From: an uncultured Paracoccaceae bacterium
GTDB taxonomy: Bacteria; Pseudomonadota; Alphaproteobacteria; Rhodobacterales; Rhodobacteraceae
Length of the DNA stretch: 64,000 bases
Reading direction: 5' to 3'
NCBI GenBank assembly: GCA_947497185.1
Contig: CANMFL010000001.1
Location: forward strand, 434,001 to 498,000
The translations under genes were made by a program, and so were the position numbers. Below are positions 45,473 to 55,206 of this stretch, piece after piece (positions within the stretch are counted from its first letter, which is position 1; every line of letters begins with the position of its first letter). The notes beneath the pieces were generated by a model. The model was given only the letters and a program-made list of their open reading frames with translations. It ran no database searches and was not told the origin of the DNA.

Positions 45473-46216
45473 ATGATGCTTCGTTTTGCCCCCCTTGCCG
45501 TTCTGGCGACCCTCGCGACCCCATTGGCCGCCCAAGATATGACAGCCGACGAGCGCACCGCGTTCCGCGCCGAAGTCCGCGCCTATCTGCTCGACAATCC
45601 AGAGGTGCTGATGGAAGCCATCGGTGTGCTTGAAGACCGCCAAGCCGCCAATTCCCAAGCCAACGATTTGGCCTTGGTCGCGCAGCATTCAGACGCCTTG
45701 TTCAACAGTGAAACATCTTTTGTCGGTGGCAATCCTGATGGCGACTTCACCGTCGTGGAATTCCTCGATTACCGCTGCGGCTACTGCAAACGCGCACATC
45801 CCGAAGTCAACGAACTGATCGGCACCGATACGAATATCCGCTACATTATCAAAGAGTTGCCAATCTTGGGCGAGGAATCCCTGCTCGCATCACGCTACGC
45901 AATTTCCGTGCAAATGCTGGCTGGCGACGACGCCTATAATGACGTACACAACACGTTGATGGAATTCCAAGGCAACATCACCGACGCCAACCTCGCACGC
46001 ATGTCGGACGCTTTCGGGCTCGACCACGCGGCCGTCGCGGACAAGATGAACACCGCCGAAGTCACCGATGTGATCGCGGAAAACCGCGCACTCGCCGACG
46101 CCTTGGCGATTACCGGCACGCCGTCTTTTGTGTTTGAAGACCAGATGTTACGCGGTTACGTGCCGCTGGCACAGATGGAACAGATCGTGGCACAATTGCG
46201 TTCACGTGATGGTTAA
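45473..46216 (+). CDS. DsbA-family periplasmic thiol oxidoreductase
   Basis: A 247-residue exported protein (signal MMLRFAPLAVLATLATPLAAQ). An N-terminal helical region (about 22-75) precedes a DsbA/thioredoxin-like domain with the active site Cys102-Gly-Tyr-Cys105 (LDYRCGYCKR) and cis-proline motif GTPSFVF. This architecture is that of ScsC/Com1-like proteins. It probably introduces or shuffles disulfides. ATG 45473 follows TTGAGGAAAGTTGAC; an upstream in-frame start at 45347 lacks a signal peptide at its start. Confidence 0.94.
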   Translation: MMLRFAPLAVLATLATPLAAQDMTADERTAFRAEVRAYLLDNPEVLMEAIGVLEDRQAANSQANDLALVAQHSDALFNSETSFVGGNPDGDFTVVEFLDYRCGYCKRAHPEVNELIGTDTNIRYIIKELPILGEESLLASRYAISVQMLAGDDAYNDVHNTLMEFQGNITDANLARMSDAFGLDHAAVADKMNTAEVTDVIAENRALADALAITGTPSFVFEDQMLRGYVPLAQMEQIVAQLRSRDG

Positions 46217-46289
46217 CAACTAAAACTGGTTCTTGCTGCGAAATAACCTACGTTTGTTGCATCATACATTGCGCAATCTGGAGGATATT

Positions 46290-47069
46290 ATGCAAAGCCA
46301 TTCCCAAAACCGTCGTCAATTTCTGATCACGACCGCCGCCGCTGGCACGGTCACTGTGCTGCCGTTTGCGGCCCGCGCCGACAGCCATGGCCCCGACGTT
46401 TTCCCGACGGATAACGGCACAATCGAGATTTCGCCGATCGCGCATGCGTCCTTTGTGATGACCGTGGCTGCGGGCGTGATCTACGTCGATCCGGTCGGCG
46501 CCGCTGCGGATTACGAAGGCTTTCCCGCCCCTGATCTGGTGCTGATCACGCACGAGCACGGCGACCACTTTAACCTTGATACGCTGAAGGGTCTTGTCAG
46601 CGACAGCACCGTGCTAATCACCAATCCGGCGGTCTACGACATGCTGGACACCGACATGCAGGGCCGTGCGACGCCCCTCGCAAATGGCGATAACGCGACT
46701 TTCGGCGATATCAAAATTGATGCGATTCCGGCGCATAACACAACCGAAGACCGGATGAATTTTCACCCTGTCGGGCGTGACAACGGCTACGTGCTGACCG
46801 TCGACGGCAGTCGCGTTTATATTTCTGGCGACACCGAGGATATCCCCGAAATGCGCGCCCTTGAGAACATCGATATTGCGTTTGTTTGCATGAACTTGCC
46901 GTTCACAATGGATGTAACCACAGCTGCCGACGCGGTGAATGAATTCAAGCCGAAAACAGTCTATCCTTACCACTACCAAGGCCGCGATGACGGCACCCAA
47001 GACCCTGAAGAATTCGCAGCACTGCTCGCGGACGGGATCGCCGCGAAAATGGGCGGCTGGTACGCCTGA
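46290..47069 (+). CDS. Tat-exported metallo-beta-lactamase-fold hydrolase
   Basis: A 259-residue protein with a clear twin-arginine signal (QNRRQFLITTAAAGTVTVLPFAARA). The mature domain resembles the UlaG-like MBL branch: H88-x-H90-x-D92-H93 in ITHEHGDHF, a DAIPAHNT segment, ISGDTED and a terminal YPYHYQGRD. It is probably a periplasmic metal-dependent hydrolase; the substrate is unknown. GGAGGATATT precedes the ATG. The gene converges with ispG. Confidence 0.92.
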   Translation: MQSHSQNRRQFLITTAAAGTVTVLPFAARADSHGPDVFPTDNGTIEISPIAHASFVMTVAAGVIYVDPVGAAADYEGFPAPDLVLITHEHGDHFNLDTLKGLVSDSTVLITNPAVYDMLDTDMQGRATPLANGDNATFGDIKIDAIPAHNTTEDRMNFHPVGRDNGYVLTVDGSRVYISGDTEDIPEMRALENIDIAFVCMNLPFTMDVTTAADAVNEFKPKTVYPYHYQGRDDGTQDPEEFAALLADGIAAKMGGWYA

Positions 47070-47097
47070 ACACGGACGAAGGCTCTTGCACGATGTG

Positions 47098-47141
47098 CGG
47101 GAGCCTCCGGCGGGAATTTAGAAGAAGTCAAAGAAGCGGGG
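47098..47141 (-). repeat. 3'-flanking repeat with the RFFDFF-stop signature, copy 2
   Basis: On the minus strand, 11 bases after the ispG stop codon, the same 25-base core as after purL occurs (47141-47117 region), followed by TCCCGCCGGAGGCTCCC. It again reads R-F-F-D-F-F-stop in one frame (preceded here by NNPQPP) and has the same orientation relative to the gene before it. Confidence 0.6.
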
Positions 47142-47151
47142 CGGCTGAGGG

Positions 47152-48279
47152 TTATTCAGCTGCCTCTTTTGCGGCTTGGGCGTCGATTTCTGCGGCTTTC
47201 TTTTCGACCTGCTCGACGATGTGATCAACCATGCTTGCGTTGTCTTGCTTGTGGCTTTGCTTGCCCGCAAGGTAGACCATCCCGTGACCTGCCCCGCCGC
47301 CGGTAAAGCCCACGTCAGTCATCAGTGCCTCGCCTGGACCGTTCACAACACAGCCGATAATCGACAGCGACATGGGCGTTTTGATGTGTTCCAGACGTTG
47401 TTCTAGCGCCTCGACGGTTTTGATGACGTCAAAGCCCTGACGCGCGCAGGACGGGCAGGAAATGATGTTCACGCCGCGATGGCGCAGCCCCAGTGATTTC
47501 AGGATTTCAAAGCCCATTTTGACTTCTTCAACCGGATCAGCGGATAGCGAAACGCGGATCGTGTCGCCGATGCCCATCCAGAGCAGATTGCCCATGCCGA
47601 TAGCCGATTTCACGGTGCCGCTGATCAGACCACCCGCTTCGGTGATGCCCAAATGGATCGGCGCGTCGGTGGCGTCGGCTAGTTTTTGGTAGGCGGCGGC
47701 GGCCATGAACACGTCAGAGGCCTTGCAGCTAATTTTGAACTCGTGAAAGTCGTTGTCCTGCAGCAGCTTGATGTGATCCAGACCGGATTCGACCATCGCA
47801 TCCGGTGTCGGCTCGCCGTATTTGTCCAACAGATGCTTTTCCAGCGACCCCGCATTCACGCCAATACGCATTGAGCAATTGTGGTCGCGGGCGGCTTTGA
47901 TCACCTCTTTGACCCGTTTTTCGTCGCCGATATTGCCCGGATTGATCCGCAGGCAAGCAGCGCCCGCCTCTGCCGCCTCGATGCCACGTTTGTAGTGGAA
48001 ATGGATGTCGGCGACGATAGGCACAGACACCTCTGGCACGATCAGTTTCAGCGCACGGCTCGATTCCTCGTCCGGCACAGAGACCCGCACGATATCCGCG
48101 CCGGCGTCTGCGGCCGCGTTAATCTGGTTAATCGTGGCTTTCACGTCTGTGGTCAGCGTGTTGGTCATCGTCTGCACCGTAATCGGCGCGTCGCCCCCAA
48201 CAGGCACGTTGCCCACCATGATCTGACGGCTTTCGCGGCGGTAGATATTACGCCAAGGACGGATATGGTTGAGCGACAT
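47152..48279 (-). CDS. ispG: 4-hydroxy-3-methylbut-2-enyl diphosphate synthase
   Basis: A 375-residue IspG (GcpE) of the MEP isoprenoid pathway. It opens with [21 protein letters not shown], and the [4Fe-4S] ligands are in [14 protein letters not shown] and [10 protein letters not shown]. The C-terminus ends in an alanine- and glutamate-rich tail. It reduces MEcPP to HMBPP. It lies 76 bp downstream of the RodZ-like gene on the same strand, and is followed by the RFFDFF repeat. Confidence 0.97.
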   Translation of the reverse strand: MSLNHIRPWRNIYRRESRQIMVGNVPVGGDAPITVQTMTNTLTTDVKATINQINAAADAGADIVRVSVPDEESSRALKLIVPEVSVPIVADIHFHYKRGIEAAEAGAACLRINPGNIGDEKRVKEVIKAARDHNCSMRIGVNAGSLEKHLLDKYGEPTPDAMVESGLDHIKLLQDNDFHEFKISCKASDVFMAAAAYQKLADATDAPIHLGITEAGGLISGTVKSAIGMGNLLWMGIGDTIRVSLSADPVEEVKMGFEILKSLGLRHRGVNIISCPSCARQGFDVIKTVEALEQRLEHIKTPMSLSIIGCVVNGPGEALMTDVGFTGGGAGHGMVYLAGKQSHKQDNASMVDHIVEQVEKKAAEIDAQAAKEAAE

Positions 48280-48355
48280 TTTCAGGGGCCTTTGATCTGC
48301 AATGTTGGCCTTAACCTATGCGCGACCGTGCCGCGCAGCAACGGGTCAGCGCAGG

Positions 48356-49564
48356 TTATTGTGCCCCAGGGATCACTTCTGCGACACGCACAACTTCGGC
48401 GAGATCCCTGTCGGACGTGATATCGGCCACGGTGTAGCTGGCGGTCAGGCCATCGACAGACATCGCGAGGTTCGACGTGACCTGCCCGCGCGGGCCAGCT
48501 GGACCGTAATGCGTGCCGTTGATCGCAAAGTAGATCGCGCCGCTTTCGCCCACGCGCAATGTTGCGGGGCTTTCGGTTTGTGGCACGTTGAACGTGTCGC
48601 CGGCCTGCATTGTGGCCTCAAAAATTGTTGTGCCGTCGGCAGCTTGTACGCGGACCCAAGCAGGGCGCACGGCGACCATTTGCACTGCAGGCGCAGGTGT
48701 TTCAAGCACTTGAACGCCGCTCACTGGCGGCTGTGCGCCAACCGCTTCGGCCAAGGCGCGTTCAACGGCGGTCATATCTGTTGTCGGTGTCGCTTCGTTG
48801 GTGGCCACGCCAAATGTACCGGGGTTCAACGACGCAATCGGGCCGTCACGCGACACCAATACAGGCACATCAAGTGCGGCTGGACGGTACAACCGATCCA
48901 ACGCCTCAACGGATGGTGCTGTGAAAGACGCCACATCTTCGGTTTCGGGGGCGATATTTGCGCCACCTGCCAACGGGTCAATGTCGGATACAACTGTCGG
49001 CGTTTGCTCGACAGGGGCGAATTGCACGCGCTGCACTTCTTGCAGAACGGTATAGCCGCCATAGCCGATGCCGCCGATCAACGCGACCAGCACGAGGACC
49101 GATCCAATTGCGCCCGGCTCAATCCGGCTGAACATCGCGTCACCCGACGGGATAAACGGCGTCGCGGAAGATGAGAAAATATCGTTGCCCTTTGCAGGGG
49201 ACTTTTTCAGCGTGGATGGTTTCGCAGCTGAGGCTTCGGCAGACATGCCGTGCGCTGTTACAAAACCGCTTTCGCCGCAGAACGTGTCAAACGCCCAATC
49301 GGGGTCCATATTCAGGTAACGCGCGTAAGACCGCACGTAGCCTGCAATAAATCCGGGTGTGTCAAATGCAGTCGGGTCCGCGTTTTCAATCGCCGCGATA
49401 TACGCCGCTTTGATCTTCAGCTCGCGTTGAACGTCCAACAGGCTTTTGCCCATGGTCGCCCGTTCACCACGCATCATGTCGCCAAGCCGCAAATCAAATG
49501 CGTCAAAACCGTTCGATTCAGCCTCTTGCTGAACGCGATTACGTCTGAATCCCTTGACGATCAT
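48356..49564 (-). CDS. RodZ-like protein (helix-turn-helix plus DUF4115)
   Basis: A 402-residue protein: cytoplasmic helix-turn-helix of the Xre/RodZ type (about 25-95; GKSLLDVQRELKIKAAYIAAIENAD, TPGFIAGYVRSYARYL), a membrane helix at about 152-172 (IGSVLVLVALIGGIGYGGYTV), a disordered periplasmic linker, and a C-terminal DUF4115 domain (about 310-395; WVRVQAADGTTIFEATMQAGDTF). RodZ connects MreB to the wall elongation machinery. The start ATG 49564 gives a good length. Confidence 0.9.
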   Translation of the reverse strand: MIVKGFRRNRVQQEAESNGFDAFDLRLGDMMRGERATMGKSLLDVQRELKIKAAYIAAIENADPTAFDTPGFIAGYVRSYARYLNMDPDWAFDTFCGESGFVTAHGMSAEASAAKPSTLKKSPAKGNDIFSSSATPFIPSGDAMFSRIEPGAIGSVLVLVALIGGIGYGGYTVLQEVQRVQFAPVEQTPTVVSDIDPLAGGANIAPETEDVASFTAPSVEALDRLYRPAALDVPVLVSRDGPIASLNPGTFGVATNEATPTTDMTAVERALAEAVGAQPPVSGVQVLETPAPAVQMVAVRPAWVRVQAADGTTIFEATMQAGDTFNVPQTESPATLRVGESGAIYFAINGTHYGPAGPRGQVTSNLAMSVDGLTASYTVADITSDRDLAEVVRVAEVIPGAQ

Positions 49565-49689
49565 ACTTGTCCCGTAGCCCGCTAGTGTCCCCTATACCGC
49601 CGCAATCTGTCCCGAATCCTAGCAGTAACAGGTATTTCCTAACACAACATGAAGTTGCTTGCACATGCAGAAAGCACAAAAATGTGAGG

Positions 49690-50913
49690 TCACCCAGCCA
49701 ATTCGGCGCGATTCAGCGCACAGTGGCTCCACAATAGATCCAATCCGGAAACAAGCGCATCCATCTCGGCAGGACCGTGCACAGGCGACGGGGTAAAGCG
49801 CAAACGCTCTGTGCCGCGTGGTACAGTCGGGAAATTGATCGGTTGTACGTAAATGCCATGATCTGACAATAAACGATCAGAAAGCACCTTGGTATGAACC
49901 GGATCACCAACAATCAACGGCACGATATGGCTGCCCTCGTCGAGGATCGGCAGGCCCATGCCCTTGAGACGGTATTTGAGAATCGCAGCTTGTGTCTGCT
50001 GCTGGTCGCGCAGGTCCTGATCGGTCTTGAGGTGCTTCACAGAGGCCGCAGCCCCCGCCGCAATCGCGGGCGGCAGTGACGTGGTAAAGATAAAGCCGGG
50101 CGCGTAGGACCGCACCGCATCGCACATTTTCGCGCTGGCCGCGATGTAGCCGCCCATGACGCCATAGGCTTTGGCCAATGTGCCGTTGATAATGTCGATA
50201 CGCCCCATCAGCCCGTCACGTTCCGCCACACCTGCCCCGCGTGGGCCGTACATGCCAACGGCGTGGACTTCGTCGATGTAGGTTAATGCGCCGAATTCAT
50301 CGGCCAGATCACAGATTTCCTTGATCGGACCAAAGTCGCCGTCCATCGAGTAAATCGACTCAAACGCGATCAGTTTTGATGCGTTGCTGTCATCAGCCTC
50401 AAGCAATTCACGCAAATGCGCGAGATCATTGTGCCGGAAAATCCGTTTCGCCCCGCCATTACGACGCACACCTTCGATCATAGACGCGTGGTTGCGTTCA
50501 TCCGAATAGATAATCAGCCCGGGGAACAGTTTTGGCAACGTGGACAAGGTCGCGTCATTGGCGATGTAGGCGGATGTGAACACCAGCGCCTCTTCTTTGC
50601 CATGCAGATCGGCCAATTCGGCCTCAAGCAGCTTATGGTAAACGGTGGTGCCGGAAATGTTGCGCGTCCCGCCAGAACCCGCGCCCGTGGCTTCAATCGC
50701 CTCGTGCATTGCGTTCATCACAACCGGATGCTGGCCCATACCAAGATAGTCGTTCCCGCACCAAACAGTCACAGGCGCCGTGGTGCCGTCTTCTTTGTTC
50801 CACGTCGCATGGGGGAATTGACCGCGCGTGCGCTCGATGTTGATAAACGTCCGGTAGCGACCTTCATCATGCAGACGCTTAATTGCTGCATCTAATTGTC
50901 CGTTATAATCCAC
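49690..50913 (-). CDS. hemA: 5-Aminolevulinate synthase
   Basis: A 407-residue PLP enzyme condensing glycine and succinyl-CoA (Shemin pathway), the entry to haem and tetrapyrrole synthesis in alphaproteobacteria. [43 protein letters not shown] and the PLP lysine in [13 protein letters not shown] are present. The start is GTG 50913 ([15 protein letters not shown]) behind AAGGAATACCCG, which fits the usual length. The longer frame to 50958 adds 15 unlikely residues. An FNR-type site lies about 170 bp upstream. Confidence 0.96.
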   Translation of the reverse strand: MDYNGQLDAAIKRLHDEGRYRTFINIERTRGQFPHATWNKEDGTTAPVTVWCGNDYLGMGQHPVVMNAMHEAIEATGAGSGGTRNISGTTVYHKLLEAELADLHGKEEALVFTSAYIANDATLSTLPKLFPGLIIYSDERNHASMIEGVRRNGGAKRIFRHNDLAHLRELLEADDSNASKLIAFESIYSMDGDFGPIKEICDLADEFGALTYIDEVHAVGMYGPRGAGVAERDGLMGRIDIINGTLAKAYGVMGGYIAASAKMCDAVRSYAPGFIFTTSLPPAIAAGAAASVKHLKTDQDLRDQQQTQAAILKYRLKGMGLPILDEGSHIVPLIVGDPVHTKVLSDRLLSDHGIYVQPINFPTVPRGTERLRFTPSPVHGPAEMDALVSGLDLLWSHCALNRAELAG

Positions 50914-51081
50914 CGGGTATTCCTTCGTCTTAGCAGCGGTCCAAGTCATTGGCGGCACACCAATCTAGAACCTTTCTAGGTCTCATATAGGGCGGGTCCC
51001 CGCGCATCAATACGCTTTGACGCGCTACAAATTGCCGCCCCCTCGATCTGATCAAAATCACATACCCGAGGCACCTCCGAT

Positions 51082-51095
51082 ATGATCTACATCAA
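51082..51095. promoter_or_regulatory. FNR/FnrL-type site between hemA and the M20 peptidase gene
   Basis: ATGAT-CTAC-ATCAA differs by one base from the FNR consensus TTGAT-N4-ATCAA. It lies 169 bp upstream of hemA (minus) and 125 bp upstream of the peptidase gene (plus). Oxygen control of hemA through FnrL is known in Rhodobacter, so hemA is the likely target. The rest of the 306-bp spacer holds no gene. Confidence 0.6.
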
Positions 51096-51219
51096 AAACA
51101 TGCACTTACCCAAGGTAAAGCGTGTGCGAACGCCAAATTGGTCCGGCGATCTGTTTGCATGACCGCCGGAATTGGCGTCCTATGTGCAAAACTCAGGTTC
51201 CGAAAGAAAGAAGTCCACC

Positions 51220-52602
51220 ATGACCTTAGCCCTAGATCCCGTTCTCGCCAAAATCGATGCCGACCTTGACGCTGCAACGGCGCGTCTGCTCGACTTGTTG
51301 CGCATTCAGTCGATCTCGACCGATCCGGCCTACAAGGACCAATGCGACGCGGCGGCGAACTGGTTGGTGGATGATCTGGCGACAATCGGCTTTGACGCCT
51401 CCAAACGGCCAACACCCGGACACCCGATGGTCGTGGGGCACACAGGCGACGATGGAGCGCACGTGCTTTTCTACGGTCATTATGACGTGCAACCCGTTGA
51501 TCCGCTTGATCTTTGGGACAACGATCCGTTTGATCCACAAGTCGAAGACACCGCCAAAGGCAAAGTCATCCGCGGCCGCGGCTCGTCCGATGACAAAGGC
51601 CAGTTGATGACATTTGTCGAAGCCTGTCGCGCATGGAAAGCCGTGCACGGCACCCTGCCCGGCAAAATTTCGATCTTCTTTGAAGGCGAAGAAGAATCAG
51701 GCTCGCCGTCTCTTGTGCCCTTCATGAAAGACAACGCCGATGAACTGACCGCAGACGTCGCCTTGATCTGCGACACGGGCCTTTACGGCGACAGCACGCC
51801 CGCAATCATCACGCAATTGCGCGGGCTTCTGGGCGAAGAAATCACTATCACTGGCCCGAAACTGGACCTGCATTCCGGCATGTACGGCGGGCTTGCCATG
51901 AACCCTGCGCGGGTGCTGGCCAAAGTCATCGCATCCTTGCACGACGAAAACGGCGCGGTCACGGTGCCCGATTTTTATGACGGCGTGCCAGAGCTTTCCA
52001 ACGAATTGGCAGCTAGCTGGGACGATCTAAAATTCGACGAAAAAGAATTCCTTGGCGAAGTCGGCCTATCGATTCCCGCTGGTGAAAAGGGTCGTCGCCC
52101 GCTCGAAATGATATGGTCGCGCCCGACCTGCGAAGTCAACGGCATGACATCTGGCTACACTGGCGACGGTTTCAAGACCGTGCTGCCGTCCAAAGCGTCC
52201 GCAAAAATCAGCTTCCGCTTGGTTGGCACGCAAGACCCGCACAAAATCCGCGAAGCGTTCCGCAAAATGGTCACGGACATGATTCCCGCCGATTGTCAGG
52301 TTGAATTCCACGCGCACGGCGCCTCCGCTGCGGGTCAAATGTCCACCGAAAATCCAGCTTTCGCCAAAGCCGCGAATGCGCTGTCCGACGAATGGCCAAA
52401 CGCGGCGGCCTATGTCGGCTGCGGCGGCTCGATCCCGATTGCGGGCCACTTCAAACGGGTGCTCGATATGGACGCAATGTTGATCGGTTTCGGCAAAGAC
52501 GACGACGCGATCCACAGCCCGAACGAAAAATACGACCTGTCCAGCTTTCACAAAGGTATCCGCAGCTGGGCGCGTATTTTGCACGCGCTCTCGAAGGACT
52601 AA
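51220..52602 (+). CDS. M20 family metallopeptidase (dipeptidase)
   Basis: A 460-residue M20 peptidase/deacylase: first metal motif YGHYDVQPVDP, then GRGSSDDKGQL, the catalytic FFEGEEESGSP, and a dimerisation domain (about 200-380) followed by YVGCGGSIPIAGHF. It resembles carnosinase-like dipeptidases. ATG 51220 (MTLALDPVL) follows AGAAAGAAGTCCACC; an in-frame start at 51172 is less likely. The S41 peptidase gene begins three bases after its stop codon. Confidence 0.94.
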   Translation: MTLALDPVLAKIDADLDAATARLLDLLRIQSISTDPAYKDQCDAAANWLVDDLATIGFDASKRPTPGHPMVVGHTGDDGAHVLFYGHYDVQPVDPLDLWDNDPFDPQVEDTAKGKVIRGRGSSDDKGQLMTFVEACRAWKAVHGTLPGKISIFFEGEEESGSPSLVPFMKDNADELTADVALICDTGLYGDSTPAIITQLRGLLGEEITITGPKLDLHSGMYGGLAMNPARVLAKVIASLHDENGAVTVPDFYDGVPELSNELAASWDDLKFDEKEFLGEVGLSIPAGEKGRRPLEMIWSRPTCEVNGMTSGYTGDGFKTVLPSKASAKISFRLVGTQDPHKIREAFRKMVTDMIPADCQVEFHAHGASAAGQMSTENPAFAKAANALSDEWPNAAAYVGCGGSIPIAGHFKRVLDMDAMLIGFGKDDDAIHSPNEKYDLSSFHKGIRSWARILHALSKD

Positions 52603-52605
52603 GGC

Positions 52606-53904
52606 ATGAAGCGTATTTTGGGGTGGACCGTTGCCATGCTGGTGGCAGGCGTCTTGGCACTTGGCATATCTTGGGTCTACTACGCCCCGCCCCAAGAGAT
52701 ACGCGGCACATGGAAAACCGATGGATACGGGCTGGTGATCGATATCACCGGCCTGACCATCAACGTTTACCAATCCGGCGACACCTACTGCATTCACGAC
52801 CAAAAAGCGCCCGCACACATGGGCCTCGTGAACTTGGTCGAAGGTGTCACATTCGACATCACCGACGACCGTCTCAAACTTACCTCATCTGATGTTCTCA
52901 ACCCGATCTACGCGGACCGGATCGCAGAGGTGCCCGCACCGTGCGACACACCGCCATCCAATACGGAAGCCAACGTATTCGACGCCGTCTGGGGGGCCAT
53001 GAACACCCACTACGCGCATTTCGACACGCACGGCATCGACTGGGCGGCACGACAATCGCTGCGCCCGACAGCAGGCTCATCCAGAGACGACGCAGGCATC
53101 TTGCCGCTGCTCAAAGACCTGCTCGCGGGCCTCGACGATAACCACGTCTATATCGCGACAGGCACCGACGTCTGGTCGCCTGCCTTGCCGACAGCATGGC
53201 ACGACGCCCGCCACCTCGTGCGCGACACTACCCTCGCCGCTGTGCCTGACTTGTCCGCCCCTAGCGCAACAGGGTTGCAAGTCGGTTGGGCCGCACCCAA
53301 CATCGGCTACGTCTACATGGCGCATATGGCCCCCAACACAGGCATCGGCCAACGCGCAAATGTTGCAGCTTCCCAGGCGCTTAGCCAAGTTCTAGCCTAT
53401 CTCGCTGGCGCTGACGGGCTCATCCTCGACGTGCGCTATAATCCCGGCGGCTCTGACGACGTGGCGATGGCCTACGCTGGGTATTTCACAGACACCGCCC
53501 TGCCCGCCTTTACCAAAACCACACGCACCAACAGCGGCTACACCGCGCCGTTCACGGCAATGCTTACGCCGCAGCCAGCGACGACAGACATCCCCACAGT
53601 CGTGCTGACCAGCCCCTACACAGGCTCTGCGGCTGAAATCTTTACGCTCGCGATGCGCGAACTGCCGCAGGTCACAACCATGGGCGAAACCACTTCAGGC
53701 AGCCTGTCAGACGTGATGACAATCACGCTGCCAAACAGCTGGGAACTGGGTCTATCGCACCAACGCTACCTCAGCATATCCGGTGATTCCTTTGAACATA
53801 TTGGTATTCCTCCTGACGTGACGATCCCCGTCGATGTCACTGCTGCGCAATCCGGCCAAGATACAATCTTGGACGCTGCGATCAGCCTACTGCAAACACG
53901 TTAA
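52606..53904 (+). CDS. S41 family peptidase, membrane-anchored
   Basis: A 432-residue protein with an N-terminal signal or anchor helix (ILGWTVAMLVAGVLALGISWVYY). The C-terminal half is an S41 (C-terminal-processing/IRBP-like) domain with GLILDVRYNPGGSDDVAM and the nucleophile segment SPYTGSAAEIFTLAM, where the serine in GSAAE is catalytic. No PDZ domain is obvious. The region before it (about 30-110) resembles a small beta domain of unknown role. It probably acts in the periplasm and is co-transcribed with the M20 gene. Confidence 0.9.
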   Translation: MKRILGWTVAMLVAGVLALGISWVYYAPPQEIRGTWKTDGYGLVIDITGLTINVYQSGDTYCIHDQKAPAHMGLVNLVEGVTFDITDDRLKLTSSDVLNPIYADRIAEVPAPCDTPPSNTEANVFDAVWGAMNTHYAHFDTHGIDWAARQSLRPTAGSSRDDAGILPLLKDLLAGLDDNHVYIATGTDVWSPALPTAWHDARHLVRDTTLAAVPDLSAPSATGLQVGWAAPNIGYVYMAHMAPNTGIGQRANVAASQALSQVLAYLAGADGLILDVRYNPGGSDDVAMAYAGYFTDTALPAFTKTTRTNSGYTAPFTAMLTPQPATTDIPTVVLTSPYTGSAAEIFTLAMRELPQVTTMGETTSGSLSDVMTITLPNSWELGLSHQRYLSISGDSFEHIGIPPDVTIPVDVTAAQSGQDTILDAAISLLQTR

Positions 53905-53989
53905 GCATTCCTTACGCGACGAACGCAAAACGCCGCTCTCCAAAAGATTGGAAGCTGCGTCGCAAAGCGAATTTATATAATGTGGAAAG

Positions 53990-54066
53990 TGGCGCGGTTG
54001 ACGGGGCTCGAACCCGCGACCCCCGGCGTGACAGGCCGGTACTCTAACCAGCTGAGCTACAACCGC
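53990..54066 (-). tRNA. tRNA-Asp (GTC), copy 1
   Basis: On the minus strand a full 77-base cloverleaf starts GCGGTTGTAGCTCAG. The anticodon loop is CTGTCAC (anticodon GTC), the T arm is GCGGG-TTCGAGC-CCCGT, discriminator base G, and CCA is encoded. It is identical to the copy at 54770-54846. Confidence 0.97.
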
Positions 54067-54189
54067 GCGTTCGGGTGGAATAGAAGGAAGCACCCCACCC
54101 GTCAACGCTAAATCGCCCCGATCAACGAAGTTTTCTGCAAATCGCGAAAGTCGGGCAAGCGGATCACCCTGCTTGCCCGAAATCGCGTG

Positions 54190-54657
54190 TTATTCCGCGA
54201 TGATCTCTGGCCATTTCGCGTCGCCTGCTGCGATGTAGCCTGCAATGTCACGTTCCCAGCGGCGCTGAATGCGGTTCGAATAATTCAGGTACAATTTACC
54301 ATCCACAATAGACCATGCCTCTGGTGTGGTAGAAACCAACGCACCACTGTCAGCGATCGCATAGGCGCAATAGCCGCCGTACTGCGGCGCATAGGCCGTC
54401 GGATCAGCCGCAAATGTATCGCGATTCTCGGCGGTAGAAAAACGCCACGTGGCGCCCTGCCAGTCAAAGCTAAATTCCGCAGACCCAGCGACAGGTGCAC
54501 CTTCGGTGAAATAGGCAACCGCATCGGTGCCATCAATCGCAATGCCGTCTTCGGCGTAGATTGGAATTGCTTGCTGCGCGAAGGCAAAACTGGGTGTGGC
54601 GGCGGCAAACGTCGCGGCTGCGGATAGCGTTAAGAAATGGCGGCGAGAAAAGGTCAT
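54190..54657 (-). CDS. Exported YHS-domain protein
   Basis: A 155-residue protein with a Tat-like signal (MTFSRRHFLTLSAAATFAAATPSFAFAQ) and a YHS-type domain (IDGTDAVAYFTEG, FDWQGATWRFSTAENRDTFAADP, YGGYCAYAIADS). YHS domains are thought to bind metal. ATG 54657 follows GCAGGAGCATCCC. It stands alone between two identical tRNA-Asp genes. Function unknown. Confidence 0.9.
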   Translation of the reverse strand: MTFSRRHFLTLSAAATFAAATPSFAFAQQAIPIYAEDGIAIDGTDAVAYFTEGAPVAGSAEFSFDWQGATWRFSTAENRDTFAADPTAYAPQYGGYCAYAIADSGALVSTTPEAWSIVDGKLYLNYSNRIQRRWERDIAGYIAAGDAKWPEIIAE

Positions 54658-54769
54658 GGGATGCTCCTGCAAGGTTAACTTGCGGCATCAATACTGCAGG
54701 AAAGCAGTCCGCGACAGACACCTAACGGAAGTGTCATAAGTCGTCATATACTGTGAGGAGGAGAGAGGA

Positions 54770-54846
54770 TGGCGCGGTTGACGGGGCTCGAACCCGCGAC
54801 CCCCGGCGTGACAGGCCGGTACTCTAACCAGCTGAGCTACAACCGC
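54770..54846 (-). tRNA. tRNA-Asp (GTC), copy 2
   Basis: Base-for-base identical to tRNA-Asp at 53990-54066: same acceptor stem, anticodon GTC, discriminator G and encoded CCA. The two lie 0.7 kb apart on either side of the YHS gene, on the same strand. Confidence 0.97.
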
Positions 54847-54926
54847 GCATCTCTCAACATCTTGCGACGTTGGGAGGCTTCTATGCCGGGTGTTGGGGGG
54901 CGTCAAGAACGCAGGACACAGAAAAC

Positions 54927-54949
54927 AAAGAAAATGTGATTTTCTTTTT
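54927..54949 (-). terminator. AT-rich hairpin in the spacer between tRNA genes
   Basis: AAAGAAAAT and ATTTTCTTT form a perfect nine-base stem around GTG, with a GTTTTC tail on the minus strand. It may end the transcript from tRNA-Val (55176) on that strand. Confidence 0.45.
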
Positions 54950-54994
54950 GGGTGGCAGGTTTAGAGGGGAAATCGACGCGAATTGGCCGAGTTG

Positions 54995-55206
54995 CAGCAA
55001 ACGCGCATAGGTCCAGCCAACATACGGCAATACCTAAAGACTAGCGAAACCGCAGGAGGAATGGTGGGTGATCAGAGGCTCGAACTCCCGACCCAGCGTG
55101 GCTTGCGCAGCAAACGCGCAATGGTCGGGCCAACGAACAGCAAAACCTAGAAACTAGCGAAACCGAAGGAGGAGTGGTGGGTGATGAGAGGCTCGAACTC
55201 CCGACA
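54995..55206. repeat. Imperfect tandem duplication covering a tRNA-Val 3' end
   Basis: Two 99-base copies (54995-55093 and 55108-55206), offset by 113 bp, are roughly 80% identical by eye. Each contains a shared stretch with ACTAGCGAAACCG followed by the 3' part of tRNA-Val. Only the second copy continues into a whole tRNA gene. This 329-bp spacer contains no protein gene. Confidence 0.85.
55063..55093 (-). pseudogene. Truncated tRNA-Val (3' fragment)
   Basis: This 31-base segment matches the T arm, acceptor 3' strand and CCA of the tRNA-Val genes (one difference, GATCAGAGG for GATGAGAGG). The D and anticodon arms are missing. It is part of the tandem duplication at 54995-55206. Confidence 0.85.
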
